Made by a program: the position numbers and the translations under genes. The notes beneath the pieces were generated by a model. That model made no database searches, was not told the DNA's origin, and saw only the letters and a list, made by a program, of their open reading frames with translations. Shown here one piece after another: positions 1 to 7,218 of a DNA stretch of 12,133 nt. The stretch lies in the NCBI GenBank assembly GCA_002343455.1, contig DDSR01000050.1:1-12133 (forward strand). The letters are read 5' to 3'. The first letter of the stretch is position 1; each line of letters starts with the position of its first letter. The stretch comes from Deltaproteobacteria bacterium UBA2385. Its GTDB lineage: Bacteria; Myxococcota_A; UBA796; UBA2385.

Positions 1-48
1 GCAGGGGCCTTGGGGGGAGAGCTCTTCGGGCGACGACGAGCCATTCAT
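1..48 (-). CDS. Possible start of a further gene in the operon (partial)
   Basis: The stop codon of the upstream gene (TGA, 50-48) shares a base with an ATG at 48-46, giving a TGATG junction. The frame from this ATG stays open to the window edge and reads MNGSSSPEELSPQGPC. A second ATG at 44-42 in another frame is also open and reads MARRRPKSSPP, so the frame is not decided. No clear Shine-Dalgarno sequence precedes either one. The only support is the tight junction, which matches the other overlapping junctions in this operon. Too little is visible to name a product. Confidence 0.25.
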   Translation of the reverse strand, partial: MNGSSSPEELSPQGPC

Positions 49-908
49 CACCACGCGAAGCTGAGGACGGCGGCGGTGCCCGTCCCAGCCGCGACCAGCC
101 CCAGGCCCAGGGAGAGCGTGGCGGTCGTGTTGGCCTGGCGCTGCAAGCGCGCCAGCTCGTCGGGGTCGGCGGGGGTCGCCGGGTCCCAGAACTCGTTGAC
201 CTGGGCGTTGCTCATCCCGTAGAGGGCGGCGGCCGTGGCCCCGGTGACCAGCGTGGCGGCGACCAGCGGCATCGTGATCGTGCGCCGCGCGCCGGCCTTC
301 TCGGGGTCCTTGCCCCGGCGAGGGGACTCCTGCGCGGGGTAGAGCTCCAGGGTCGAGCCAGCCTCCACCAGGGTGGAGAGCATGACCTTGCCGCTGTCGT
401 CGACCTGCTGCAGCACGAAGGGCAGCGCCCGCGGCGCCTGGTCGGTCAGCCGACCGTCCACCCGCAGGCTGCCCGAGGTGGGGGCCGGCAGGCTGCGGGT
501 CGCCTCGGCCGGCAGGCCCTGGGCGATCTCGAAGTCCACCCGCAGGGGGTGACCCTCGGGGGCGATCTCCTCGCTGAGGCGGTAGCCCGGGGCCGCCGCC
601 AGCATGGCCCGGAAGTGCTGGACGGCGCCGGCGTGGTCCCGGTCCAGGAAGGACTGGTAGGCCTCGGCCCGGTGGTAGGCGGCGACCTGCCCGGCGGTGA
701 GCGCCTTGTTGACGCAGGGCACCCCCGCGCGGACCGAGCTGAGGGCCTCGCCGAAGACGTCGGCGTCCAGGTCGGCGAAGGCGGCGTCCGCGGTGGAGAG
801 CATCCGCGCCAGCTCGTCCGGGGAGAGCTCCCGCGGGCAGGCCGCGGCGGCGGGGAGCGCGAACAGGCCGAGCGCCGCGAGCGCCGGAGCGATCGTGTGG
901 AGCTTCAC
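48..908 (-). CDS. Secreted or membrane hypothetical protein, TPR-like centre, C-terminal hydrophobic pair
   Basis: The product is 286 residues and I do not recognise a named family. Residues 1-22 form a signal peptide (hydrophobic core, then ALPAAAAC). Residues about 75-130 (VAAYHRAEAYQSFLDRDHAGAVQHF) look like one or two TPR-type helices, followed by a GHPLR motif of the kind seen in large myxobacterial secreted protein families. The C-terminus holds two hydrophobic segments, about 212-232 and 262-284, separated by a polar helix (DPDELARLQRQANTTA), so a membrane hairpin is likely. The start is GTG at 908-906, inside a GTGA overlap with the stop of the preceding gene, and GGAGG lies about seven bases upstream. 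This implies translational coupling with the FG-GAP lipoprotein and probably a shared envelope role, which is inference. Confidence 0.8.
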   Translation of the reverse strand: MKLHTIAPALAALGLFALPAAAACPRELSPDELARMLSTADAAFADLDADVFGEALSSVRAGVPCVNKALTAGQVAAYHRAEAYQSFLDRDHAGAVQHFRAMLAAAPGYRLSEEIAPEGHPLRVDFEIAQGLPAEATRSLPAPTSGSLRVDGRLTDQAPRALPFVLQQVDDSGKVMLSTLVEAGSTLELYPAQESPRRGKDPEKAGARRTITMPLVAATLVTGATAAALYGMSNAQVNEFWDPATPADPDELARLQRQANTTATLSLGLGLVAAGTGTAAVLSFAW

Positions 909-2929
909 AGCCCACCTCCGTAGAAGAGGAGCGCCGCACCGGCGCCGCTGGTGGCGCCCGAGGCGCCGATGAGGAGATCGGGGGTCCCGTCGCCGTTGGC
1001 GTCACCGCCGCCAGCCACCGAGCTGCCCAGCCCGCCGTCGCTGCCGCGGAGGACCAGCCCGTCGGTGCCCAGCACCCCGCTGGCCGCCTCGCCGTAGACC
1101 AGCCAGACGGCGCCCGCGCCCTCGGCGCTCCCGGGCGCGCCGATCAGCACCTCGGCCCGACCGTCGCCGTCCAGGTCGCCAGCCCCGGAGACCGCGGCGC
1201 CCGCCTGGTCGCCGGCGGCCTCGCCCAACAGGATGGCCGAGGCGCTGGAGGCCCCCACGCTGCCCGAGAGCGGCGAGAGGAAGATGTAGGCGGCGCCCGC
1301 GTCGTTGCCCGTGCCGTCCTGGCCGTCGGCGCCGACGACCAGGTCGGGGAGGCCGTCGCCATCCACATCGCCAGCCGAGGCCAGGGACACGCCCAGGCGG
1401 TCGCCCGCGGCTGCCCCGTACAGGCGTGCCTCGGCGTCCCCCAGGCTGGAGGTGCCGCTGCCGCCGCCCAGCACCAGGTAGGCCGCGCCGGCGTTGCTGC
1501 CGCCGACGTCGTTGTACCAGGCGTTGACCAGGAAGTCCTCGAGGCCGTCGCCGTCGACGTCGCCCGCGCGGGCCACCATCCGGCCGGCGCCGTCGTTGGC
1601 CGACTCGCCGGTCAGGACCGCGGTCGCGCTGGCCTCGAGCGCGTCGCTCCCGGTCAGCGGCCCGGCGATCAGCCAGGCGGCGCCCGCGCTGTTCCCGGCG
1701 GTGCGATCCCCGACCGCCCCGACCACGAGGTCCGCGACCCCGTCCCCGGTGGCGTCGGCCAGCCCCGCCAGCGAGCGACCCGCGTAGAGGTTGGTGCTGC
1801 CCCCGCTGCGCTCGATGTCGGCGTCGGCCACCCCCAGCTCGCCGGAGAAGGGCCCGTAGTAGACGTAGACCACGCCGCTGGCGTTGCCCAGGCCCGCGGC
1901 CGAGGGCGCCCCGATCGCCAGCTCGGCGTAGCCGTCGCCGTTGAGGTCGTCGACGGCGCTGAAGGCCCGCCCGTAGTTGCTGTTGGTCGAGTCCCCCAGG
2001 AAGCTGGCGTCCGCCTCGGTCCCGAGGTCGCGGCTGCCCGCCCCGTCCCCGTTGACGAGGAACAGGCCGCCGACCGCGCTGCCGCCGTCGCGGCGGGTGT
2101 AGGCCCCCACCCCCAGCTCGTCCAGGCCGTCCCCGTCGAGGTCCCCGAGCATGCCCACGAGGTCCCCCGCGCTGGACGAGCTGGAGCCCGTGTAGCTGCC
2201 GTCCGCGTCGGACTCGGACCAGGCCCCCTCCAGCCGACAGCCGACGCTGTCGCAGTCGTTGTCCACGCCGTCGAAGCAGATCTCGGTCGCCCCCGGGTTG
2301 ATCCCGGCCTGGTCCGGCTGGCAGTCGCCGGCCTGGTCCGCAAAGCCCTCGGGCGGCTCGCACCAGCACTGGGCCTCGTCGCTGCCGTAGCCGTCCCCGT
2401 CCGCATCGACGAAGACATCGCCGCAGCCCTCGACGTCGCGCGCGTTGGTCTGGCCGTCGCAGTCGTCGTCGTAGTCCGTCAGGCAGGTCTCGTCGGCGTC
2501 CGGGTTGACCGCCGCGAGCGTGTCGTCGCAGTCGTCGGCGTTGTCGACCCGGCCCTCGGGCTGCTCGCAGTCCCAGACCGGCTCGCCCTCGGCCCCGAAG
2601 CCGTCGCCGTCGCCGTCCACGTACCAGGGCAGCTCCTCGCAGCCGCCGCCGTCCCCGGTGCCGCCGCCGTCCCCGGTGCCGCCCCCGTCACCGGTCCCGC
2701 CGCCGTCGCCGGTCCCGCCGCCGTCGCCGGTGCCGCCCCCGTCCCCGGTCCCGCCGCCGTCCCCGGTCCCGCCGCCGTCGCCTTGATCCAGGCGCCACTC
2801 ATAGGCGTCGTCGCCGATCACCCGGCAACCCGACGCCAGCAGCGCCAGGCCCACGAGCATCATCGCAGGGAGAGAGGGAGCGAGGCCACACACATAGGTG
2901 CAGCCGTCACGGGGAGGGCGAGGGACCAT
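905..2929 (-). CDS. Surface lipoprotein with MopE-type repeats and seven FG-GAP repeats
   Basis: From ATG at 2929 the product is 674 residues. The order is: hydrophobic stretch ending in the lipobox LLASGC (Cys about 35); a low-complexity linker of eight GDGGG(T/C) units (about 50-97); Asp/Cys-rich MopE-type putative metal-binding repeats (about 98-235, e.g. VDGDGDGFG, VDADGDGYGSD, CFDGVDNDCD); and seven FG-GAP repeats with Ca-binding-like cores (GDLDGDGLDE, DLNGDGYAE, ATGDGVAD, GDVDGDGLED, GDVDGDGLPD, GDLDGDGRAE, GDANGDGTPD). Seven repeats fit an integrin-alpha-like seven-bladed propeller. A role in binding or adhesion at the outer surface is inference. The start is uncertain: ATG at 2986 would overlap the previous gene and put 41 residues before the hydrophobic core, while ATG at 2863 or 2860 would leave no charged n-region. 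None has a convincing ribosome binding site. The stop overlaps the next gene's start (GTGA). Confidence 0.85.
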   Translation of the reverse strand: MVPRPPRDGCTYVCGLAPSLPAMMLVGLALLASGCRVIGDDAYEWRLDQGDGGGTGDGGGTGDGGGTGDGGGTGDGGGTGDGGGTGDGGGTGDGGGCEELPWYVDGDGDGFGAEGEPVWDCEQPEGRVDNADDCDDTLAAVNPDADETCLTDYDDDCDGQTNARDVEGCGDVFVDADGDGYGSDEAQCWCEPPEGFADQAGDCQPDQAGINPGATEICFDGVDNDCDSVGCRLEGAWSESDADGSYTGSSSSSAGDLVGMLGDLDGDGLDELGVGAYTRRDGGSAVGGLFLVNGDGAGSRDLGTEADASFLGDSTNSNYGRAFSAVDDLNGDGYAELAIGAPSAAGLGNASGVVYVYYGPFSGELGVADADIERSGGSTNLYAGRSLAGLADATGDGVADLVVGAVGDRTAGNSAGAAWLIAGPLTGSDALEASATAVLTGESANDGAGRMVARAGDVDGDGLEDFLVNAWYNDVGGSNAGAAYLVLGGGSGTSSLGDAEARLYGAAAGDRLGVSLASAGDVDGDGLPDLVVGADGQDGTGNDAGAAYIFLSPLSGSVGASSASAILLGEAAGDQAGAAVSGAGDLDGDGRAEVLIGAPGSAEGAGAVWLVYGEAASGVLGTDGLVLRGSDGGLGSSVAGGGDANGDGTPDLLIGASGATSGAGAALLFYGGGL
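2641..2782 (-). repeat. 18-bp tandem repeat (about eight units) coding for GDGGGT
   Basis: About eight in-frame copies of an 18-base unit (plus-strand form close to CCGCCGCCGTCCCCGGTG, with synonymous variation) encode the GDGGGT linker between the lipid anchor and the folded part of the FG-GAP lipoprotein. Because the unit is six codons, copy-number change would alter linker length without breaking the frame. Most differences between units are at third positions. Confidence 0.9.
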
Positions 2930-2954
2930 GTTGCCATCCAGGTTGCGTGAATGT

Positions 2955-3842
2955 CTAGCCTGTTGAGGTTGGGGGCGCTCCACCATCGTGCCCGAACTCC
3001 TCGGCAGGCGCCTTCAGGATCGACGCGAAGCGGACCGCCAGCCGCCCCGCGGCGACGCCGTCGATCAGCCGATGATCGAAGATGAGGACCATCGGCAGCA
3101 TCGGCCGGACGCAGACCTGCCCGTCCAGCACGATCGCCTCGTCCTGCACGGTGGAGCAGCCCCAGACCGTGCCGGCGTGGGCGAGGCGCGGAGGCGGGCT
3201 GAGCGAGGCCCCGCGAAAGAGCATGCCCGGCACGGCGCTGAAGGGCGCCCCGGCGTTGGAGAGCAAGGTCGTCGCCGGCGCCGCCCGGTGGATCATCCCC
3301 GACAGCCCCGGCGCCTCCCGGGCCCGCTCGAAGAGGTCCATCACCCCGAAGAAGGCCGGCTGGGGCAGCCCCTCGGCCAGGCGCACCATCGCCTTCACCA
3401 GCGGGTTGGTGCCCTTGCCCTCGCGCTCCTCCCGCACCGCCGAGGCCCCCGAGCCGGCCACCTCCCGCAGGCTGCGCCCTCCGGCGTCCTCGATCAGGGC
3501 CAGGCCCAGCTCCCGCTGCTTGCCGCCGGCGTGGCCCAGCAGGTTCACCGGCATGGCCACCCCCACCCGGTCGCGCATCACGATGCGGTTGCGCACGATC
3601 TGGGCGTTGGCCAGCGGGAACTCCCGCAGCGAGCGGCCGACCGCGGCGGCAAGCAGGTGCTGGACGGTCACCCGCGGGCCCGGACCCTGGGCGAGGCGGT
3701 CCAGGTACGCCCGGGAGGCGCTGAAGTCGACGGCGAAATTGAAGGAGACGTGGGCCGCCGCCGGGGACTGGAACCACCACAGCAGGGCCCGCCGGATCGC
3801 GGTGTTCGGGTTGGAGGGCTGCGAGCCCTGGGTCTCACTCAA
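2955..3842 (-). CDS. Stand-alone 2-oxoacid dehydrogenase-type acyltransferase (E2 catalytic domain)
   Basis: The product is 295 residues and consists of the CAT-like catalytic domain of dihydrolipoamide acyltransferases. There is no lipoyl domain and no peripheral subunit-binding domain, both of which full E2 proteins carry. Visible family features are VTVQHLLAAAVGRSLREFP, VGVAMPVNLLG near the middle, and the catalytic motif FDHRLIDGVAAGRL (His257, Asp261) near the C-terminus. The family transfers acyl groups between CoA and lipoyl groups; the substrate here cannot be read from sequence. No ATG exists near the domain start. The best start is TTG at 3842-3840, which forms a TTGA overlap with the stop of the preceding lipoprotein gene, with GAGG about ten bases upstream. 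The open frame continues to 4367, but that part is antisense shadow of the neighbour. No E1 or E3 genes are in the window, so a dehydrogenase complex role is doubtful. Confidence 0.85.
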   Translation of the reverse strand: MSETQGSQPSNPNTAIRRALLWWFQSPAAAHVSFNFAVDFSASRAYLDRLAQGPGPRVTVQHLLAAAVGRSLREFPLANAQIVRNRIVMRDRVGVAMPVNLLGHAGGKQRELGLALIEDAGGRSLREVAGSGASAVREEREGKGTNPLVKAMVRLAEGLPQPAFFGVMDLFERAREAPGLSGMIHRAAPATTLLSNAGAPFSAVPGMLFRGASLSPPPRLAHAGTVWGCSTVQDEAIVLDGQVCVRPMLPMVLIFDHRLIDGVAAGRLAVRFASILKAPAEEFGHDGGAPPTSTG

Positions 3843-5899
3843 AGCTCGACGACCTCGACCCGGGTGTAGATCAGCGGCCCGAAGAAGCTGAAGTAGTAGG
3901 CCGTCGAGCCCGCCGTGAAGTCGGTCTCGGACAGGATGCCGTACCCGGTGCCGAAGCCCGCGTCGGTCGCCGTGACCGGCACGCTGGAGGCCCGCGTCCC
4001 GTAGCAGCGCAGCTCGGCGCTTGGGCAGTTGCAGATGTAGCCGAGGGCGATGCCGTCCCCCTCCTGCACGGCGTGGCGAGGGTAGCCGAGGTCGTTCCAG
4101 TCGGCCTCGCTCGCCCACAGCACGTCCTCTCCGACCCAGAGCTCGTCCCAGCGGGCGGTGTCCAGCGAGCTGCTGTCGGCCATCAGCAGCACCGGCGTCG
4201 CCGAGCAGCCCAGGTCGCCGTAGCCGTGGACCTGGAAACGCTCGATGGTCTTGCGGCTGTCGCTGCGCACCACGTTGGCGATGAGCTGCCCGTCCTCGGC
4301 CGACCAGGTGGACCCCGTGTCGCTCAGGTCGAAGCTCTCGGCCTCGCCGCAGCCATCGGTCCCGCACTCGAAGCTGGCGTCGTCGGGGGCGTAGTAGCTG
4401 GCGCCGAGCTCCTCGATGTAGACGTCGATGTCGTGGTTGTCGCGGTCGCTGTCGAGCTCGCCGAAGTCCACCACGTCGGCGGTGACGGTCGCCTCGGAGA
4501 GGTAGAGCCCGCCGGGCCAGTCCTCGGCCCGGTTGCCCAGCAGCCCCGAGTCGACCTTGCTGCTGCCGGTCCAGATCAGGCTGCCGCCGACCACCCCGAC
4601 CCCGCCGACCGTGCCCGAGACCGCCTGGTTGTCGCGCACCTCGACCCGGTCGAAGTCCACCTCGACGTCCTCGGCGTCCTTGACGAAGATGACCCCGCCG
4701 GCGCTGTCGTCGGCGATGTTCTCGACGACCGAGGACTCCTTCCAGGTGTGGGCGCCGTCGATCAGCCAGCCCCCGGCGCCGATCGCCACCGCCGTGTTCT
4801 GGAAGATGCGGGTCTGCACCAGCTCGGTGTCGCAGCCCGAGGTGAGCAGCCCGCCGCCGAAGTTGGCGTGGTTGCCGTAGACGTCCACCCCGCTCAGGCG
4901 CAGGGAGGTGGGGGCGGCCCCCGCCTGGCAGAGCAGGCCTCCGCCCTCGGAGGAGGCGAAGGGCCCGGCGCTGCCCACGCCGCCGGTGAGGGCGAGGCCC
5001 TCGATCCCGACCTCGAGGCCCTCGCCCCGGATGTCGACCACGCTGCTGGCCCCGCCGGCGTCGAGGACGACCGAGGCGGGGTCGGCCGGCAGACCCAGGA
5101 CCTGAACGTCCGCCTGGACGGTCAGCCCGGCGTACCAGGTGCCCGCGCAGAGGCGCAGGGTCCCGGCCTCTGCCAGGGCGAGGCTCGCGGGCGCCTCGGC
5201 CGAGCCGGTCAGCGAGCCGGTGATGTCCCTGATCTCGCCGTCGCTGTCCGTCCAGGAGGCCGTGCCCGACTCGCCGGTCGCCGGGTCGCAGTCGTTGTCC
5301 AGCCCGTCGCAGAGCTCGGGGTGGCCCGGGTTCACCGTCGCCTCGGCGTCGTCGCAGTCCGTGTCGTCCGCCGAGGCGCCCTCGGGCAGCTCGCAGGCCT
5401 GCACCGGCGCGGCGGAATCGCCGTAGCCGTCGCCATCGGCGTCCGTGTAGAAGGTGCTGCCGTCGACCGCCCCCTCGGGGTCCAGGTCGTCGGCGAAGCC
5501 GTCGCAGTCGTTGTCCACCCCGTCGCAGAGCTCGTCGGCGCCCGGCTTGATCGCCGCGTTGCCGTCGTCGCAGTCCTGGTCGTCGTCGACCGCGTCCGAG
5601 GGTTGCAGGCAGGCCGTGACCGTCGCGTCCGGGTCGCCGTAGCCGTCGCCGTCGACGTCCAGGTTCCAGCTGGGGGCCCCTTGCAGGCCCGGGTCGGCGT
5701 CGTCCAGCAGGCCGTTGCAGTCGTTGTCCACGTTGTCGCAGACCTCGGCCGCGTCGGGGTGGATGTCCGCGTCGTCGTCGTCGCAGTCCACGTCCGCGGC
5801 GTAGCCGTCGCTGTCCGCGTCGACGGGGTCCTCACCGCCGGTGTCCTTGTCTCCGCAGCCCACCAACAGGCCGCCGAACAGCAGAATGAACAAGCCCAT
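3839..5899 (-). CDS. Lipoprotein with MopE-type repeats and a probable right-handed beta-helix
   Basis: The product is 686 residues. Residues 1-15 form a lipoprotein signal ending in the lipobox LVGC (Cys15), followed by a short acidic tether. Three MopE-type repeats follow: DADSDGY...CDNVDNDCNG (about 27-64), DVDGDGYGD...CDGVDNDCDG (81-134) and DADGDGYGD...CDGLDNDCDP (153-206). Each has the spaced Asp and Cys pattern expected for metal or disulphide cross-linking. Residues about 215-470 carry short glycine-rich repeats (GGGLLCQAGAAPTSLRLSGV, GGGLLTSGCDTELVQTRIF, AGGVIFVKDAED) typical of a parallel beta-helix. The rest contains several Cys and no motif I know. ATG at 5899 has GGAGG five bases upstream, a convincing start. 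It lies 53 bases after the radical SAM gene and overlaps the acyltransferase start. A surface-exposed role is likely; its ligand is unknown. Confidence 0.87.
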   Translation of the reverse strand: MGLFILLFGGLLVGCGDKDTGGEDPVDADSDGYAADVDCDDDDADIHPDAAEVCDNVDNDCNGLLDDADPGLQGAPSWNLDVDGDGYGDPDATVTACLQPSDAVDDDQDCDDGNAAIKPGADELCDGVDNDCDGFADDLDPEGAVDGSTFYTDADGDGYGDSAAPVQACELPEGASADDTDCDDAEATVNPGHPELCDGLDNDCDPATGESGTASWTDSDGEIRDITGSLTGSAEAPASLALAEAGTLRLCAGTWYAGLTVQADVQVLGLPADPASVVLDAGGASSVVDIRGEGLEVGIEGLALTGGVGSAGPFASSEGGGLLCQAGAAPTSLRLSGVDVYGNHANFGGGLLTSGCDTELVQTRIFQNTAVAIGAGGWLIDGAHTWKESSVVENIADDSAGGVIFVKDAEDVEVDFDRVEVRDNQAVSGTVGGVGVVGGSLIWTGSSKVDSGLLGNRAEDWPGGLYLSEATVTADVVDFGELDSDRDNHDIDVYIEELGASYYAPDDASFECGTDGCGEAESFDLSDTGSTWSAEDGQLIANVVRSDSRKTIERFQVHGYGDLGCSATPVLLMADSSSLDTARWDELWVGEDVLWASEADWNDLGYPRHAVQEGDGIALGYICNCPSAELRCYGTRASSVPVTATDAGFGTGYGILSETDFTAGSTAYYFSFFGPLIYTRVEVVEL

Positions 5900-5952
5900 C
5901 TCGACCTCCGTGGGAGGCCCTCAGTGTAGTGCAACGGACAGGCGCCCGCCTC

Positions 5953-6876
5953 TCACAAGCCGCGCTGCTCTTCCGCCCGCAGGGGGATCCTGCCCTCCAG
6001 GGCCATGTCGACCACCCGCAGGATGCGCTCCCGATCCGCGGGCAGGCGGCCGCCCAGGGGCAGGTAGTTGCTGGCGTGGTTGGTGCGGAAGACCGCGTCC
6101 CGCGGGCGGGCGAGGTCGACGATGGTGCGCAGCTCGCCCAGCAGGCCGGGCAGCTCGGGCAGGCGGAAAGCGCGGCGCTGCCCGGCCCGATCCAGCGGGG
6201 TCCCGGGCACCACGGTCAGGGTCAGCAGCGAGAGGAACTCGGGATCCATCGCCGTCACCAGCGCGGCCGAGGCCCGGGCGTGCTCCTGGCTGCGCTCCAC
6301 CCCGGCGACCCCCAGCAGGAAGATGGTCGAGAGCCCCAGCCCGGCCTGCCGAGCCCGGGCGGCGGCGCGGATGTGGCTCTCCACCAGGTAGGGCTGCTGC
6401 CGTGGGACCGGCTGCCCGTCCTCACCCAGCGGCCGCGGCCCCTTGGCCACCGCGCGCATCGTGAGCTCATCGCCGGACTCCGGCCCCATGTAGAGCAGCG
6501 AGAGCCCGCCGGCCCGCAGCCGCCGCAGCTCCTCGGGGCTCTTGTCGAGCACGTTGCCGGCCGTCGCGTAGCAGGAGATCCGCCGCAGGCGCGGGAAGGC
6601 CTGCCGCAGGGCCGCGAGCAGCGGCTCCCAGTGCGAGAGCGGCATGACCAGCGCGTCCCCGTCGGCGACGAAGACCTTCTCCACCCGGGCGCCGAAGGCC
6701 CGCCGGGCCATGGCTACGTCTTCCAGCAGCTCGGGGAGGGGTCGAATCCGAAAGACCGGCTTGTCCCGGTACATGTCGCAGTAGGTGCAGTTGTTCCAGG
6801 AGCAGCCGATGGTCGCCTGGAGGATGTAGCTGTCGGCCTCGGAGGGCGGCCGGTAGAGCTTGCCGGTATAGCGCAT
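5953..6876 (-). CDS. Radical SAM protein with CX4CX2C cluster motif
   Basis: From ATG at 6876 the product is 307 residues. It begins MRYTGKLYRPPSEADSYILQ and carries IGCSWNNCTYCDMYR with Cys25, Cys30 and Cys33, a CX4CX2C spacing instead of the common CX3CX2C. Further radical SAM barrel features are VFVADGDALVM and GPESGDEL. The GC..N.CTYC.MYR context matches an uncharacterised radical SAM group that I know by its sequence pattern only; no reaction can be assigned. No cobalamin-binding or C-terminal SPASM-type Cys-rich domain is visible. An ATG at 6906 would add ten residues, but it lies in a tandem-repeat tract without a ribosome binding site. The 6876 start has a weak AGGG about ten bases upstream. 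It is the first gene of the leftward cluster and its upstream side is the REP array. Confidence 0.85.
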   Translation of the reverse strand: MRYTGKLYRPPSEADSYILQATIGCSWNNCTYCDMYRDKPVFRIRPLPELLEDVAMARRAFGARVEKVFVADGDALVMPLSHWEPLLAALRQAFPRLRRISCYATAGNVLDKSPEELRRLRAGGLSLLYMGPESGDELTMRAVAKGPRPLGEDGQPVPRQQPYLVESHIRAAARARQAGLGLSTIFLLGVAGVERSQEHARASAALVTAMDPEFLSLLTLTVVPGTPLDRAGQRRAFRLPELPGLLGELRTIVDLARPRDAVFRTNHASNYLPLGGRLPADRERILRVVDMALEGRIPLRAEEQRGL

Positions 6877-6911
6877 GGTGTGGGCCCTATCGTGATGGTC
6901 AGGCATGGGGG

Positions 6912-6959
6912 ACTTGCGAGCGGTGCGAGGCGGAGGGGGGACTTGCGAGCGGTGCGAGG
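6912..6959 (+). repeat. Two-copy tandem repeat with 29-base period
   Basis: The 19-base string ACTTGCGAGCGGTGCGAGG occurs at 6912-6930 and again, identical, at 6941-6959, both preceded by a run of G. It sits directly next to the first REP hairpin and upstream of the radical SAM gene. It may be a decayed edge of the REP array or the 5' region of that gene. Confidence 0.8.
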
Positions 6960-6964
6960 AGGAG

Positions 6965-7011
6965 GGGGACAGAAGTCCCGCCCGTGATTTGCGGATGGGA
7001 CTTCTGTCCCC
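6965..7011 (+). repeat. REP hairpin A (perfect 15-bp stem)
   Basis: The left arm GGGGACAGAAGTCCC (6965-6979) and the right arm GGGACTTCTGTCCCC (6997-7011) are perfectly complementary around a 17-base loop containing CCGTGATTTGCGG. Each arm is also a small palindrome (GGGAC-AGAA-GTCCC), so two minor hairpins are an alternative to one large one. There is no T-run after the stem, so it does not look like an intrinsic terminator. It is the leftmost of five copies in the same orientation. Confidence 0.92.
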
Positions 7012-7057
7012 TCATTCGGCTGGAATCGGCCGATTCTCGGAGGGCCGGCCGGCGATT

Positions 7058-7074
7058 CGGTCACTTTCTGACCG
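7058..7074 (+). repeat. Small conserved hairpin in the spacer between REP A and B
   Basis: CGGTCA (7058-7063) and TGACCG (7069-7074) pair around the loop CTTTC. The same six-base arms occur at the same relative place in the other two REP spacers with different loops, which suggests the stem itself is kept. Confidence 0.75.
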
Positions 7075-7112
7075 GAACGACCCTCAAACCGCCCCAGGAA
7101 GCGCCCCAGGGA

Positions 7113-7155
7113 GGACAGAAGTCCCGCCCGTGATTTGCGGATGGGACTTCTGTCC
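7113..7155 (+). repeat. REP hairpin B
   Basis: GGACAGAAGTCCC (7113-7125) pairs with GGGACTTCTGTCC (7143-7155) around the same loop sequence as REP A. The next outward pair is an A/C mismatch. It is about 147 bases right of REP A and 134 bases left of REP C. Confidence 0.92.
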
Positions 7156-7192
7156 CCTTTGGAGCCCGAAACCGGTGGATTCCGAGGCGAAT

Positions 7193-7209
7193 CGGTCAAT
7201 TCCTGACCG
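7193..7209 (+). repeat. Small conserved hairpin in the spacer between REP B and C
   Basis: CGGTCA (7193-7198) and TGACCG (7204-7209) enclose the loop ATTCC. It is followed by GATC and CCCTCAAACCGG, which are shared with the right-hand array. The TGA stop of the transposase gene lies in that CCCTCAAACC string (minus strand). Confidence 0.75.
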
Positions 7210-7218
7210 GATCTACCC

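Noticed and set aside
2479..2802. Small Ala/Thr/Gly-rich frames over the tandem repeat
   Set aside because: They are alternative-frame reads of the GDGGGT repeat and have no independent start signal or domain.
3843..4367. Upstream extension of the acyltransferase frame to ATG 4367
   Set aside because: The extra 175 residues are arginine-rich antisense-type sequence overlapping the lipoprotein gene in another frame. The TTGA junction at 3842 gives a natural start.
4073..5929. Long plus-strand open frame of 618 codons opposite the MopE/beta-helix lipoprotein
   Set aside because: It is the antisense shadow of a GC-rich gene. Its translation is Val/Ala/Asp-rich with no domain, while the minus strand has a lipobox, MopE repeats and a strong ribosome binding site.
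6965..7011. Intrinsic terminators at the hairpins
   Set aside because: No T-run follows the stems on either strand, and five copies in one orientation with a conserved loop fit REP elements better.
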